A stretch of 64,000 nucleotides of DNA from CAWJPW01 sp963844845 (GCA_963844845.1 CAWJPW010000009.1:124001-188000), one strand, 5' to 3'; shown: positions 50,910 to 59,843, numbered from the stretch's first letter. Notes: generated from the sequence alone by a model not told the origin. Translations and numbers: made by a program.

Positions 50910-53585
50910 ATGGCTTCACCCGAGGACACCCTCACCGATCTCGACGCGATTGAAACTCAGGAGTGGCGGGACTCCCTGGAGTGGGTGCTGCGCAACCGCG
51001 GTGCGCAGCGTGTCCGGGAGCTCCTCTCCGACCTCAGCGTCTACGCCCACCGCAGCGGCGTCACGCTGCCCTTCACCGCGGAGACCCCACACATCAATAC
51101 GATCCCGGCCTCCGAGCAGCCACCGTTCCCCGGCAGCCGCGAGATCGAGCGGCGCATCAAGAGCATCATCCGCTGGAACGCAATGGCCATGGTCGTGCGT
51201 GCCAACAAGGAGGAGAGCGGCATCGGTGGCCACATCTCCACCTATGCTTCAGCCGCGACGCTGCTGGAGGTCGCGTTCAACCACTTCCTCCATGGCAAGA
51301 GCGAGCACCACGACGGCGACCAGGTGTACTTCCAGGGGCACGGCTCGCCGGGCATCTACGCGCGGGCCTTCCTCGAAGGGCGTCTCAGCGAGGAGCAGCT
51401 GCGCGACTTCCGGCGCGAGCTGCGGCCGAGCGGCGGCCTGTCCTCATACCCCCACCCGTGGCTCATGCCCGACTTCTGGGAGTTTCCCACCGTCTCGATG
51501 GGGCTCGCGCCCATCCAGGCCATCTACCAGGCCCGTTTCAACCACTACCTGGAAGACCGCGGCCTGCACCCCAAGTCCAAGCACAAGGTGTGGGCGTTTC
51601 TCGGCGACGGCGAGACCGACGAGCCTGAGACCCTCGGCGCCATCACGCTGGCGGCGCGGGAGAAGCTCGACAACCTCATCTTCGTCATCAACTGCAATCT
51701 CCAGCGGCTCGACGGCCCGGTGCGCGGCAACGGCAAGGTGATCCAGGAGCTCGAGGCCGCCTTCCGCGGTGCCGGCTGGAACGTGATCAAGGTGATCTGG
51801 GGCGACGACTGGGACGCGCTCCTCGACAAGGACACCTCCGGTCTGCTGGTCAAGCGCATGGGCGAGGTGGTGGACGGCGAGAGCCAGAAGTACAGCGTGG
51901 AGTCGGGGGCCTACATCCGTGAGCACTTCTTCGGCAAGTACCCGGAGCTCCGCAAGCTGGTGGACCACCTCTCGGATGAGCAGCTGCGCAAGCTGAGGCT
52001 CGGCGGCCACGACCCCGAGAAGGTCTACGCAGCCTACAAGGCGGCGGTGGAGCACACCGGCTCACCCACCGTGATCCTCGCCCGCACCATCAAGGGATAT
52101 GGTCTCGGCGAGGCCGGCGAAGGCCGCAACGTCACCCACCAGCAGAAGAAGCTGGCCGATGACGAGCTGCGCGAGTTCCGCACGCGCTTCGGCATCCCCA
52201 TCTCCGACGAGGAGGTGGCCAAGACGCCCTTCTACAAGCCCCCGGGCAACAGCCACGAAATGGTCTATCTGCGCGAACGGCGCGAGGCCCTGGGCGGCTT
52301 CGTCCCCACCCGCGGCGTGCGCTGCGCACCCCTACAGCCCATCTCGGACAAGGTTTTCGCGGAGCTCGAGGGTGGCTCCGAGGGACGCGAGATGTCCACC
52401 ACCATGGCCATGGTTCGGGTCATCACCCAGCTCCTCAAGGACAAGCAGATCGGGAAGCTGATCGTACCCATCGTCCCGGACGAGGCCCGGACGTTCGGGA
52501 TGGAGGCACTCTTCCGCCAGGTGGGGATCTACTCCCACGCCGGCCAGCTCTACGAGCCGGTGGACGCCGAGACCCTCCTCTACTACCGCGAGGCCAAGGA
52601 CGGCCAGGTCCTCGAGGAAGGCATCACCGAGGCGGGCGCGGTGTGCTCGTTCATCGCCGCCGGCACGGCCCACGCGGTGCACGGCATCAACACGATCCCG
52701 TTCTTCCTCTTTTACTCCATGTTCGGCCTCCAGCGCATCGGCGACCTCATCTGGGCAGCGGCCGACAGCCGCACCCGGGGCTTCCTGGTGGGCGGCACCG
52801 CCGGTCGGACCACGCTTGCCGGCGAAGGGTTGCAGCACCAGGACGGCAACAGCCATCTCCTCGCCTACCCGGTCCCCAACCTGCTCGCCTACGATCCCGC
52901 CTTCGCCTACGAGGTGGCCGTGATCGTGCGCGACGGCATCCGGCGCATGTTCGTGGAGCAGGAAGACGTCTTCTACTACGTCACGGTGGAGAACGAGCAG
53001 TACGTGATGCCCGCCATGCCGAAGGGCGCCGAGGAGGGCATCCTCAAGGGCATGTACCGTTACCGGGCCGGCGAGCTGGCCAAGGCCAAAGGAAAAGCGC
53101 AGCTCCTCGGCTCCGGCGCCATCCTCAACGAGACGCTGCGGGCCCAGGAGATGCTGGCCGAGCGCTGGGGCGTCGCGGCCGACGTGTGGAGCGTGACCAG
53201 CTACAAGCAGCTCCATCGCGACGCCCTGGACACGGCCCGGTGGAACCGCCTTCATCCTGCCAAGAAGCCGCGCCAGAGCTACGTCGAGCGCTGCCTCGAA
53301 GGCGCCGAGGGCGTCTTCGTCGCGGCCAGCGATTACGTGGCCGGCCTTCCCTACTCGGTATCACGGTGGTTCCCCCGGCCGCTCGAGGTTCTCGGGACCG
53401 ACGGCTTCGGCCGCAGCGAGTCGCGCGCGGAGCTGCGCGGCTTCTTCGAGGTGGATGCCCGCCACATCGCGGTGGCCGCACTCAGCAGTCTCGCCCGCGA
53501 AGGAGCGCTCGATCCCAAGATTGCGGCCAAGGCCATCAAAGAGCTCGACATCGACACCGAGTCCCCGCACCCGGTGTCCCGCTGA
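50910..53585 (+). CDS. aceE: Pyruvate dehydrogenase E1 component (homodimeric AceE)
   Basis: Thiamine-pyrophosphate E1 subunit that decarboxylates pyruvate and acetylates the lipoyl arm of AceF. The 891-residue protein is the homodimeric gamma-proteobacterial/actinobacterial type, with NTIPASEQPPFPG, ISTYASAATLLEVAFNHFL, GHGSPGIYARAFLEG and the TPP motif GDGETDEPETLG from residue 232 through NLIFVINCNLQRLDG. The C-terminal third has GTAGRTTLAGEGLQHQDG and the VTSYKQLHRD motif. The ATG at 50910 follows GAGGAG. It forms an operon with aceF (45-base gap); the lpd gene is not in the window. Confidence 0.97.
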   Translation: MASPEDTLTDLDAIETQEWRDSLEWVLRNRGAQRVRELLSDLSVYAHRSGVTLPFTAETPHINTIPASEQPPFPGSREIERRIKSIIRWNAMAMVVRANKEESGIGGHISTYASAATLLEVAFNHFLHGKSEHHDGDQVYFQGHGSPGIYARAFLEGRLSEEQLRDFRRELRPSGGLSSYPHPWLMPDFWEFPTVSMGLAPIQAIYQARFNHYLEDRGLHPKSKHKVWAFLGDGETDEPETLGAITLAAREKLDNLIFVINCNLQRLDGPVRGNGKVIQELEAAFRGAGWNVIKVIWGDDWDALLDKDTSGLLVKRMGEVVDGESQKYSVESGAYIREHFFGKYPELRKLVDHLSDEQLRKLRLGGHDPEKVYAAYKAAVEHTGSPTVILARTIKGYGLGEAGEGRNVTHQQKKLADDELREFRTRFGIPISDEEVAKTPFYKPPGNSHEMVYLRERREALGGFVPTRGVRCAPLQPISDKVFAELEGGSEGREMSTTMAMVRVITQLLKDKQIGKLIVPIVPDEARTFGMEALFRQVGIYSHAGQLYEPVDAETLLYYREAKDGQVLEEGITEAGAVCSFIAAGTAHAVHGINTIPFFLFYSMFGLQRIGDLIWAAADSRTRGFLVGGTAGRTTLAGEGLQHQDGNSHLLAYPVPNLLAYDPAFAYEVAVIVRDGIRRMFVEQEDVFYYVTVENEQYVMPAMPKGAEEGILKGMYRYRAGELAKAKGKAQLLGSGAILNETLRAQEMLAERWGVAADVWSVTSYKQLHRDALDTARWNRLHPAKKPRQSYVERCLEGAEGVFVAASDYVAGLPYSVSRWFPRPLEVLGTDGFGRSESRAELRGFFEVDARHIAVAALSSLAREGALDPKIAAKAIKELDIDTESPHPVSR

Positions 53586-53630
53586 CCGTGGGTGAGGCCA
53601 TCACTGGACGACCGCCGGAAAGGACGCGCC

Positions 53631-55004
53631 ATGGCGACTGAAGTGAGGCTCCCGGAGCTTGGCGAGAACGTGACCCAGGCGGACGTCGTCCGGATCCTGG
53701 TTGGTATCGGCGACTCTGTGGCAACGGACCAGTCGATCCTCGAGATCGAGAACGAGAAGGCCTCGGTGGAGGTACCCGCCCCGCTGGCCGGCACCGTCGC
53801 GAGCATCGCCGTACAGCAGGGGCAGACCATCGAGGTGGGCGCCCTCCTCATGACGATCGAGGCTGCCGAGACGACCGCGGCCCCCGAACCAGATGAGGAG
53901 GCCGGGGCGACGGACGACCAGCGTGAGCAGGACGAGGAGACCCCCTCCGGCGAGGAAGCCACCGCTTCCCGGGAGGCAGCAGGCGATGGTGAGGAGGGCC
54001 CTGACCGGTCCACCGCCCCGGCCGGACCGGCTCGCCCCTCCGCTTCCGCTCAGCCGCCGGACCGTCCCGCTGCTCCCTCACCGGCTCTGGGCGACGGCCG
54101 CGTCCTGGTTCCGGCCGCACCCACCGTGCGGCGTTTCGCCCGCGAGATCGGGGTCGACCTCGCCCGAGTCAAGGGAACGGGGCCCGGCGGACGCATCAGC
54201 ATCGACGACGTGAAGACCCACGCGAAGGAGGCCCTGCGGCGGGGCGCCGCCGGAGCACCCAGTACGCTCGCCGCTCCGGCGATCCCCGATCTCGCGGCCT
54301 TCGGTGAGGTGGAACGGGAGCCGGTGAGCTCCGTGCGCCGTCTCACCGCCCAGGCCATGGCCAGGGCATGGAACGTCGTCCCCCACGTGACCCACCACGA
54401 CCACGCCGACATCACCGAGCTCGAGGCGGCCCGGCAACGCCACGCGTCCCGGGCCGAGGCGGCCGGAGCCAAGCTCACCGTCACCGCCATGCTGGTCAAG
54501 GTGGTGGCCGCCGCCCTCAAGAGATACCCCAAGTTCAACGCGGCCCTGGACCTCGAGCAGGGCGAGGTGGTCTACCGACGCTACGTCAACGTCGGCGTGG
54601 CAGTGGACACCGACCGCGGCCTCTTGGTCCCGGTGGTACGCGACGCCGACCGCAAGACGCTCCTCGAGGTGGCAGTCGAGCTCAAGGACCTGGCCGGGCG
54701 CGCGCGGGCCCGCCGCATCGGTCCCGACGAGATGCAGGGGGCCGGCTTCTCCATCTCGAACCTGGGCGGTATCGGCGGCGACGCCTTCACGCCCATCGTC
54801 AACTGGCCGGAGGTGGCGGTGCTCGGGGTCTCACGTTCGTCACAGCAGCCGACGTGGAACGGGGAGACCTTCGTTCCGCGACTGATCCTGCCGCTCTCGC
54901 TCTCCTACGACCACCGCCTCGTCGACGGCGCCGACGCGGCCCGCTTCCTCCGCTGGGTGTGCGAGGCTCTGGAAGAGCCCATGCTCGTGGCCCTGGGCGG
55001 CTGA
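53631..55004 (+). CDS. aceF: Dihydrolipoyl acetyltransferase (PDH E2)
   Basis: E2 core of pyruvate dehydrogenase, 457 residues. One lipoyl domain (about 1-78, lipoylated Lys43 in EIENEKASVEV), an acidic then Pro/Ala-rich linker, a peripheral subunit-binding domain (about 160-195, VRRFAREIGVDLARVKGTGP), and a catalytic domain with ISNLGGIGGDAFTPIVNWPE and the active-site SYDHRLVDGADAARFL. A single lipoyl domain is fewer than the three of E. coli AceF. AAAGGA precedes the ATG at 53631; an extension to 53592 is not conserved. Confidence 0.96.
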   Translation: MATEVRLPELGENVTQADVVRILVGIGDSVATDQSILEIENEKASVEVPAPLAGTVASIAVQQGQTIEVGALLMTIEAAETTAAPEPDEEAGATDDQREQDEETPSGEEATASREAAGDGEEGPDRSTAPAGPARPSASAQPPDRPAAPSPALGDGRVLVPAAPTVRRFAREIGVDLARVKGTGPGGRISIDDVKTHAKEALRRGAAGAPSTLAAPAIPDLAAFGEVEREPVSSVRRLTAQAMARAWNVVPHVTHHDHADITELEAARQRHASRAEAAGAKLTVTAMLVKVVAAALKRYPKFNAALDLEQGEVVYRRYVNVGVAVDTDRGLLVPVVRDADRKTLLEVAVELKDLAGRARARRIGPDEMQGAGFSISNLGGIGGDAFTPIVNWPEVAVLGVSRSSQQPTWNGETFVPRLILPLSLSYDHRLVDGADAARFLRWVCEALEEPMLVALGG

Positions 55005-55029
55005 CGCCGCTCAGGACCCAGGAGCGGCG
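55005..55029 (+). terminator. Hairpin after aceF
   Basis: CGCCGCTC / GAGCGGCG (55005-55012, 55022-55029) with a 9-base loop directly after the stop codon. No T-run follows. Confidence 0.4.
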
Positions 55030-55093
55030 CAAGCGAACGCACCGCGGGTCCGCGCGCCCTTCGGCCGCGACCGGTGAAGATGCCCCCAGCGCA

Positions 55094-55282
55094 TCAGGCC
55101 GTACTCTCGAACTCGGATCGGAGCTTCTCGAGCACGCCGCGCAAAACGTGCTCGCGCCGCTTGAAGTGCTCCCGTTCGTCCCGTACGTGTGTGTGCCGGA
55201 CCTCAACCCGCAGGTCGCGGAAGGCCGCTTCGAGGTCCTCGACCACCTCGGCGCGTTCTTCTTCGTCGAGCTGAGCATTCAT
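55094..55282 (-). CDS. Small charged coiled-coil-like protein, possible gene
   Basis: A 62-residue Glu/Arg-rich helical protein starting MNAQLDEEERAEVVEDLEA and continuing through RDLRVEVRHTHVRDEREHFK. Its heptad-like helix pattern, unlike the Pro/Ser/Arg-rich shadows elsewhere, suggests a real product, and a GGGGGGC tract lies 4 bases upstream of the ATG. No family is recognised. It is the only candidate in the 503-base gap between aceF and trhA. Confidence 0.4.
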   Translation of the reverse strand: MNAQLDEEERAEVVEDLEAAFRDLRVEVRHTHVRDEREHFKRREHVLRGVLEKLRSEFESTA

Positions 55283-55507
55283 GGCTGCCCCCCGGGGTAT
55301 GCGTCAACCCGTCCGGAGGAACCGCTGCAGTGCGGACGACTCCGGACGGAACCGCCCACTCCTACTGAGGACAACATGGTCCGGCCCGTGCACCATCCAC
55401 CGCGGCCCGGATCGGGCTCCACTCTGAAGAAGCTGCGTCACCGAGAAGCCCCCAAACCCGAACCGGGTGGAGCGCCCAGCCGCGGGCACTCGCCTCCGCG
55501 GGCCCTG
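55283..55507. other. Gap upstream of the small minus-strand gene, nothing recognised
   Basis: About 225 bases between the small gene and trhA. It is GC-rich with no convincing ORF, terminator or promoter. TTGACG on the minus strand at 55303-55308 lacks a matching -10. Confidence 0.4.
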
Positions 55508-56185
55508 TCAGCCTGCCACAGCTGGCGCGAGGGCGTGGGGGATCACGTACAGGAGCACCGCGACGTAGTGCAGGGCGCTGCCCGCCAGCACGAAGAGGTG
55601 CCAGATGGCGTGGCCGAAGCGGAGCCCCCGCCACGAGTAGAAGACAACCCCACCGGTGTAGGCCAGCCCCCCGGCAAGGAGGAGGACCAGTCCACCAGGG
55701 GCCACCTTCGACAGCAGCGGCTTGGTGGCGACCACCATCACCCAGCCCATGACGAGGTAGAGCGCCACACCGGCCACCGGGTGATGAATCAGGAGCGAGG
55801 CCTCACAGGCCACCCCTAGGAGTGCAAGCCCCCAGATGACGCCGAAAAGGCTCCAGCCCCAGGGTCCACGCAGGCTCACGAGGGTGAACGGCGTAGAGGT
55901 CCCGGCGATGAGCAGGTAGATGGCGGAATGGTCGAGCACCCGGAGCACGCGTTTGGCCTTGGCGTCGCGCACGGCGTGGTACAGAGCGGAGGAGGTGTAG
56001 AGGATCACGAGGGTCGCGCCGTAGATGCTGCACGCGACGACATGCCAGGCGTCGCCCCGGAGGCTTGCCAATATGCACAGGGCGACCAGTCCCGCCACCG
56101 CCAGCACCGCCCCGAGACCGTGACTGAGCGTGTTCGCGAGCTCCTCCGAGACGCTGTAAACGGGCTGATCGTCAGCGCTCGTCAT
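55508..56185 (-). CDS. trhA: Hemolysin III family membrane protein (TrhA)
   Basis: A 225-residue seven-helix membrane protein of the PAQR/hemolysin III family, linked to membrane energetics and lipid homeostasis in bacteria. Signature residues are EELANTLSHGLGAVLAVAGL (His of motif 1), TSSALYHAVRDAKAKRVLRV with DHSAIYLLIAGTSTPF (Ser, His, Asp), and the late GHAIWHLFVLAGSALHYVAV with three histidines. These form the presumed zinc hydrolase site. It follows satP on the same strand but is separated from it by a strong hairpin. Confidence 0.93.
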   Translation of the reverse strand: MTSADDQPVYSVSEELANTLSHGLGAVLAVAGLVALCILASLRGDAWHVVACSIYGATLVILYTSSALYHAVRDAKAKRVLRVLDHSAIYLLIAGTSTPFTLVSLRGPWGWSLFGVIWGLALLGVACEASLLIHHPVAGVALYLVMGWVMVVATKPLLSKVAPGGLVLLLAGGLAYTGGVVFYSWRGLRFGHAIWHLFVLAGSALHYVAVLLYVIPHALAPAVAG

Positions 56186-56237
56186 GATCCGTCCTGAGCG
56201 GCAGGATAGTCTTCTGCGAGCTGCCTGACAACAGCGA

Positions 56238-56259
56238 CGGGGGGCCTTCCGGCCCCCCG
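56238..56259 (-). terminator. Hairpin between satP and trhA
   Basis: CGGGGGGCC-TTCC-GGCCCCCCG, with outer ACAAC/GTTGT pairing, sits 55 bases after the satP stop on the minus strand. There is no U-tract. Confidence 0.5.
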
Positions 56260-56314
56260 CCTGCCGTTGTGGCGTCCCCGGCCCTCCACCGCGACGCCAC
56301 CTTCAGGTCGGCGC

Positions 56315-56893
56315 TCAGCCAACCGGGAGGACTGTCTTCTCGTACGCCTCGTTGAGGACCTGAGCCACGGCCAGGTAGATGGCAGACGCACCGCAGAGGA
56401 TGCCCTCGTACCCAGTAAAGGTCTTCAAAGCCGCGCTGCCGGTCGCATCACCGGCGGCGAGCAGCCAGAACAGGATGAACAGAGTGAAGAACACCACCTG
56501 CAGGGCACGGCCGTGCTTGAGGGTGGCGACCCACATGCAGAAGGTGAAGAGCCCCCACATGAAGAGGTAGGCGATCATGCCACCCTTGCTGGCAGGTTCG
56601 GACCAACCGAGCTTGGGCATCACGATGAGGAACACGAGCGTCTCCCAGAACAGCCCGTACGACAGGAACGCCACGGTCCCGAACGTGTTCCCCTTCTTCC
56701 ACTCCATCCAGCCCGCGAAGATTTGCGCGAACCCCCCGTAGAAGATCCCCATGGCGAGAATCATGCTCCCGAGCGGGAAGAACCCCGCGTTGTGCAGGTT
56801 CAGCAGGACCGTAGTCATGCCGAAGCCGAGGAGTCCTAACGGCGCCGGGTTGGCAGTGGTGTCGCTGATATACATCTGCGCTCTGTCGGCCAT
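56315..56893 (-). CDS. satP: Acetate uptake transporter (SatP/YaaH, GPR1/FUN34 family)
   Basis: A 192-residue six-helix membrane protein for acetate/succinate uptake, driven by protons. The family signature NPAPLGLLGFGMTTVLLNLH (about 15-34) is complete, followed by GFFPLGSMILAMGIFYGGFAQ and a conserved FTGYEGILCGASAIYLA near the end. GGAGG precedes the ATG closely. Together with pyruvate dehydrogenase this fits handling of acetyl units. Confidence 0.96.
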   Translation of the reverse strand: MADRAQMYISDTTANPAPLGLLGFGMTTVLLNLHNAGFFPLGSMILAMGIFYGGFAQIFAGWMEWKKGNTFGTVAFLSYGLFWETLVFLIVMPKLGWSEPASKGGMIAYLFMWGLFTFCMWVATLKHGRALQVVFFTLFILFWLLAAGDATGSAALKTFTGYEGILCGASAIYLAVAQVLNEAYEKTVLPVG

Positions 56894-57205
56894 CTCGTCT
56901 CCCTCCTGTCTTCCGAGCTCCAGACATTAATCGATCACCGCCCTACATGTGCAGGACGGGCAGCCTTCGCCGCACGCTCAATGCGTTTGGATTGCTCCCT
57001 CCCGTGTCCCAATTACTGAATGCTGATTTAGGTATACGCTCACAGCGCCGCGCCTGTCAAGCGCCACCGCGTTGCGACAGCGTCGTTGAATGCTTCGACG
57101 TGTCACGAGAACGCCCGAGATGGGTGCGCTAAGAGAAGGGACCTCGGACGCCTGGAGAGCTCTCTGTCGCGCTCAGACGCGACCAAGGCGGTGGGGTCTA
57201 AGCTC
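56894..57205. other. Regulatory gap upstream of satP, no gene
   Basis: The left end contains an AT-rich ATTAATCGATC segment (56934-56943 region, opposite satP) likely to hold its promoter on the minus strand. The remainder up to the promoter at 57206 has no recognisable coding or RNA gene. Confidence 0.35.
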
Positions 57206-57234
57206 TTGCGTTTTCATGAGCTCGTTCGTATACT
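57206..57234 (+). promoter_or_regulatory. Promoter of the FeMo-cofactor-family gene
   Basis: -35 TTGCGT (57206-57211), 17-base spacer, -10 TATACT (57229-57234). The transcript would start near 57241 and carry a leader of about 97 bases. Confidence 0.65.
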
Positions 57235-57256
57235 GCATCTCAGACCTAATTAATAC

Positions 57257-57319
57257 GCTCCGCCACTGCGGAGCCCCGAGCAGAGGCAGGCGCCCCCATC
57301 CATCTGGCCCCGGGGCGCC
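57257..57319 (+). promoter_or_regulatory. Two-hairpin 5' leader before the FeMo-cofactor-family gene
   Basis: GCTCCGC-CACT-GCGGAGC (57257-57274) and GGCGCCCC-N15-GGGGCGCC (57289-57319). The second hairpin ends 3 bases before the GGAGGAGG ribosome site. It could regulate translation or shield the mRNA; no known riboswitch class is recognised. Confidence 0.45.
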
Positions 57320-57337
57320 ACGTGGAGGAGGTGCTCC

Positions 57338-57664
57338 ATGAGAATCGCGATTCCCGTGCGTCGAGGCGCACTGTGCGAGGACGTCGCTGGGTGCGAGGCA
57401 TTCGTCTTCCTCGACGTCGACCCCGACACCCGCCGAGTCATCGCAGAGCACCTGATGGTCGCCCCACCGAGGCAGCACGGTGAGCTGCCATCATGGCTCG
57501 CCCAGATGGGAGCGACCACGCTCATCGCCAGCACCCTTTCGGCAGGGACCCGCGATCTCTGCCAGTACCACGGGCTTACGGTACTCATTGGCGCGCCGGG
57601 GCTCCCACCGAGCGATCTTGTCGGCGCCTATCTCAACGGAGGTCTTACTCGGAGCGCACAGTAG
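57338..57664 (+). CDS. Dinitrogenase iron-molybdenum cofactor family protein
   Basis: A 108-residue small RNase H-like fold protein of the NifX/NifB C-terminal superfamily (Nitro_FeMo-Co). It begins MRIAIPVRRGALCEDVAGCE, the typical first strand, and ends with GLTVLIGAPGLPPSDLVGAYL, resembling the usual GI.V..G........V..Y..G.L pattern. No nitrogenase genes are near, and many such proteins outside nif clusters have unknown metal-cluster roles. GGAGGAGG precedes the ATG. Its 3' end overlaps the convergent NRDE gene by 20 bases. Confidence 0.85.
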   Translation: MRIAIPVRRGALCEDVAGCEAFVFLDVDPDTRRVIAEHLMVAPPRQHGELPSWLAQMGATTLIASTLSAGTRDLCQYHGLTVLIGAPGLPPSDLVGAYLNGGLTRSAQ

Positions 57665-58370
57665 TCGCGACGGGGTCGACACGCCGCCACGGTACCCGGC
57701 AGGGAGCACCGTCTGCGTGCCACATCAACGACTCCTCGAAGATCTCCGTCAGGAGCATCACGGTGCCGGACACGGTCCCCCCGGAGGACTGGTGATGGCA
57801 GGCCGTGGGCGGGTCGTGCCACGCCAGGAGCCGACGTAGACGGCTGGCCCACTCCTCGCGGCCCTCTTCGCAGCCGACCCTGCCCAACTCCAAGAGTTCT
57901 GTGACGCGGTCGTCCGCAGCGAAGATCGGCACGTTGCCCACCGCCAACGCACGCTGCTCCAGCCTCACGCAACGCGGCTCCGGCAGGTTGCTCGCTACAG
58001 CGAATCCCTCCGCGTCCGCCACGACCACGTTGACCGGCGCGTAACAATCCAACGCCGCCGCGTCCAGGCGCTCCACCGCCGCGGTCGCCGAGGGGAGCAT
58101 CGCAAGGTCCAGGGCCAACAGCCCCCGACTGCGCTGATCCTCGCGCCGCTGCGCCTGCAGCCGGGCGTTCGTCACCGCAACGACGAACCCGGCTGAGCTC
58201 GCCGCCAGCCAGGTTCCGCCCTGCTCGGGGTCGCACCCGCCCAGCACGAGCGGCTCCTCGGCGAGCACACCGAACACGCCCGGCGGTCGTCGGTACAGCT
58301 CGTCGCGATTGGCCGCCACCGCGAGATCGACGCCCGCAAGTGGGCGCCGGTACATGAGCAAAGTACACAC
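57645..58370 (-). CDS. NRDE family protein (TANGO2-like)
   Basis: A 241-residue cytoplasmic protein. It starts MCTLLMYRRP with the Cys2 expected of the family's Ntn-hydrolase-like fold, and contains the defining NRDE motif in AVAANRDELYRRPPG, plus GGTWLAAS and FVVAVTNAR. The start is a GTG at 58370, which GGAGG precedes by 8 bases; using it preserves Cys2. The molecular role of NRDE/TANGO2 proteins is unsettled, with haem or acyl-CoA handling proposed. Third in a minus-strand run MBL-Nudix-NRDE. Confidence 0.9.
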   Translation of the reverse strand: MCTLLMYRRPLAGVDLAVAANRDELYRRPPGVFGVLAEEPLVLGGCDPEQGGTWLAASSAGFVVAVTNARLQAQRREDQRSRGLLALDLAMLPSATAAVERLDAAALDCYAPVNVVVADAEGFAVASNLPEPRCVRLEQRALAVGNVPIFAADDRVTELLELGRVGCEEGREEWASRLRRLLAWHDPPTACHHQSSGGTVSGTVMLLTEIFEESLMWHADGAPCRVPWRRVDPVATTVRSE

Positions 58371-58429
58371 CTAAAGAACCTCCATCCCTGGAAGGCCAGC
58401 CCGCAGGCGTCCATTCCCGCGCCGCCGCC

Positions 58430-58993
58430 TCAGTGCGTGCACGCTCCCAGCGCCGGCCCGGCAAGGGTGCCGTGGACCTGCGCCAGGAGGAGCCCCGCCA
58501 GGGTCTTGCCATCGCAGATCTCGCCACGCTGGACGCGGTCCCACAGCTCAGCCATGGGGAGGGTCACCACCTCCAGCGCCTCATCCGCGTCGAGGTCCGG
58601 CTCTCCCACTCGCTGCAGACCGCTCGCGAAGAAGCAGTGCAGCAGCTCGTCCGCGAAACCGGGAGCTGGCACGATGCTGCCGAGGGTCCGCCACGAACGT
58701 GCGGCCAGCCCCGTCTCCTCGCAGAGCTCGCGGCGGGCGGCCTCCAGTGGTTCCTCACCCGGATCGAGCTTGCCGGCGGGGAGTTCCAGCAGCGTCCTGG
58801 CCACGGCATAGCGAAACTGCCTCACCATGACGATACGGTCATCGTCATGAAGGGCGAGGACCACCGCCGCGCCGGGATGCCGGACGACCTCCCGCAGGGC
58901 TTCATGTCCGTTCGCCATCCGCACCCGGTCCACCTCGAGGGTTACCACCCGGCCCTCGTAGACCCGCTTGCCGCCAATCCGCTCCTCAGCCAT
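58430..58993 (-). CDS. Nudix hydrolase, ADP-ribose pyrophosphatase type
   Basis: A 187-residue Nudix enzyme that hydrolyses ADP-ribose or similar nucleoside diphosphates. The full Nudix box GKLDPGEEPLEAARRELCEE ending TGL is present (about 88-110), with the NudF-type N-terminus GGKRVYEGRVVTLEVDRV and VRQFRYAVARTLLELPAG. The ATG at 58993 overlaps the MBL gene by 8 bases. The longer upstream frame is the MBL gene read out of frame. Confidence 0.94.
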   Translation of the reverse strand: MAEERIGGKRVYEGRVVTLEVDRVRMANGHEALREVVRHPGAAVVLALHDDDRIVMVRQFRYAVARTLLELPAGKLDPGEEPLEAARRELCEETGLAARSWRTLGSIVPAPGFADELLHCFFASGLQRVGEPDLDADEALEVVTLPMAELWDRVQRGEICDGKTLAGLLLAQVHGTLAGPALGACTH

Positions 58994-59816
58994 GTCCACC
59001 TCTCGCTTGATGCCTCTCCGGCAGGAGGGCGAGCCACGGAACCACCAGGGGACCACCGCGCGGCAACCCGTCCAGCAGCTCGAGCATCCGTTCGGCCTCG
59101 AGCTCGGCGGGCAGGTGGGCAAGCACCAGGATGTCACAGGGCAGATCGCCCTCCAACTCCAGCCAGTCGGCGAGGTGGGAGTGGCCGGCCAGGCGCGCCG
59201 CCACCCGCGTCCCGGGCTCCACCTGGGAGCACTCCACCACCGCCACGGTGGCGTCCAGGAGCCCCGGGTCCGCACGAAACGGTTCGACGGTGCCATCACC
59301 TGCGAAAGCGACACGTGCCCGCTCCTCATCGCTCACGCCGACCTTCCATCCAAGTGCCGGTGTGTTGTGGTGGGCGGGAATGGCGCGCGCCCAACCGCCG
59401 TGGGCGAGCTCCAGATGGCTCCCGACCTCGGAAGCGATGAGCGCCTCCGCCAGATCGACCCGCCGGCGCACACCGTCGAGGTCAGGCCACACCTCAAGGG
59501 CCCGCAGGAGAGCCTCCCGCCGCGCGGCGGGTACCGCCACCTGCAGCGGCGCCTCGCGGTGCCGGCGGGAGTGAGCCGACAGCCAGGCCAGGAGGCCCGC
59601 CACGTGGTCCGAATGACAGTGGGTCAGCAGCACGGTGTCCTGTGCCGCCAGCAGCGCCGAGCAGCGGCCCATGTCCACCGCCGTCCGCCAGCCCGGCAAC
59701 GCAAAGGCGGTGGCGAGCGCCGCCACCGATCCACCGACAATGCGGGCCTCCGCCGCGTCGAGGCTCAGCTCCCAGGCACCGCGCGGCTCGGCCAAAGGGA
59801 ATCGCACCCGTTGCAT
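58986..59816 (-). CDS. MBL-fold metallohydrolase (RNase Z-like)
   Basis: A 276-residue metallo-beta-lactamase-fold hydrolase. THCHSDHVAGLLAWL carries the HxHxDH zinc site, AIPAHHNTPALGWKVG gives the next ligand, FAGDG the bridging Asp, and LAGHSHLADWL a final His pair, arranged like RNase Z-type or ribonuclease-like MBL proteins. The substrate is not clear. A TATGAT hexamer ends 6 bases before its ATG on the minus strand, so the message is likely leaderless. First gene of a three-gene operon with Nudix and NRDE. Confidence 0.88.
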   Translation of the reverse strand: MQRVRFPLAEPRGAWELSLDAAEARIVGGSVAALATAFALPGWRTAVDMGRCSALLAAQDTVLLTHCHSDHVAGLLAWLSAHSRRHREAPLQVAVPAARREALLRALEVWPDLDGVRRRVDLAEALIASEVGSHLELAHGGWARAIPAHHNTPALGWKVGVSDEERARVAFAGDGTVEPFRADPGLLDATVAVVECSQVEPGTRVAARLAGHSHLADWLELEGDLPCDILVLAHLPAELEAERMLELLDGLPRGGPLVVPWLALLPERHQARGGHG

Positions 59817-59822
59817 CGCCCA

Positions 59823-59843
59823 ATCATAGCCAACCGGTACAAT
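59823..59843. promoter_or_regulatory. Back-to-back -10 elements of the MBL and EamA genes
   Basis: TATGAT (minus strand, 59823-59828) and TACAAT (plus strand, 59838-59843) lie 9 bases apart and 6 and 8 bases from the start codons of the divergent genes. The two open complexes could not form together, so transcription of the two units is probably exclusive. Confidence 0.5.

Noticed and set aside
57338..57664. Nitrogenase-related locus
   Set aside because: The FeMo-cofactor fold protein has no nif neighbours; the family is widespread outside nitrogen fixation.
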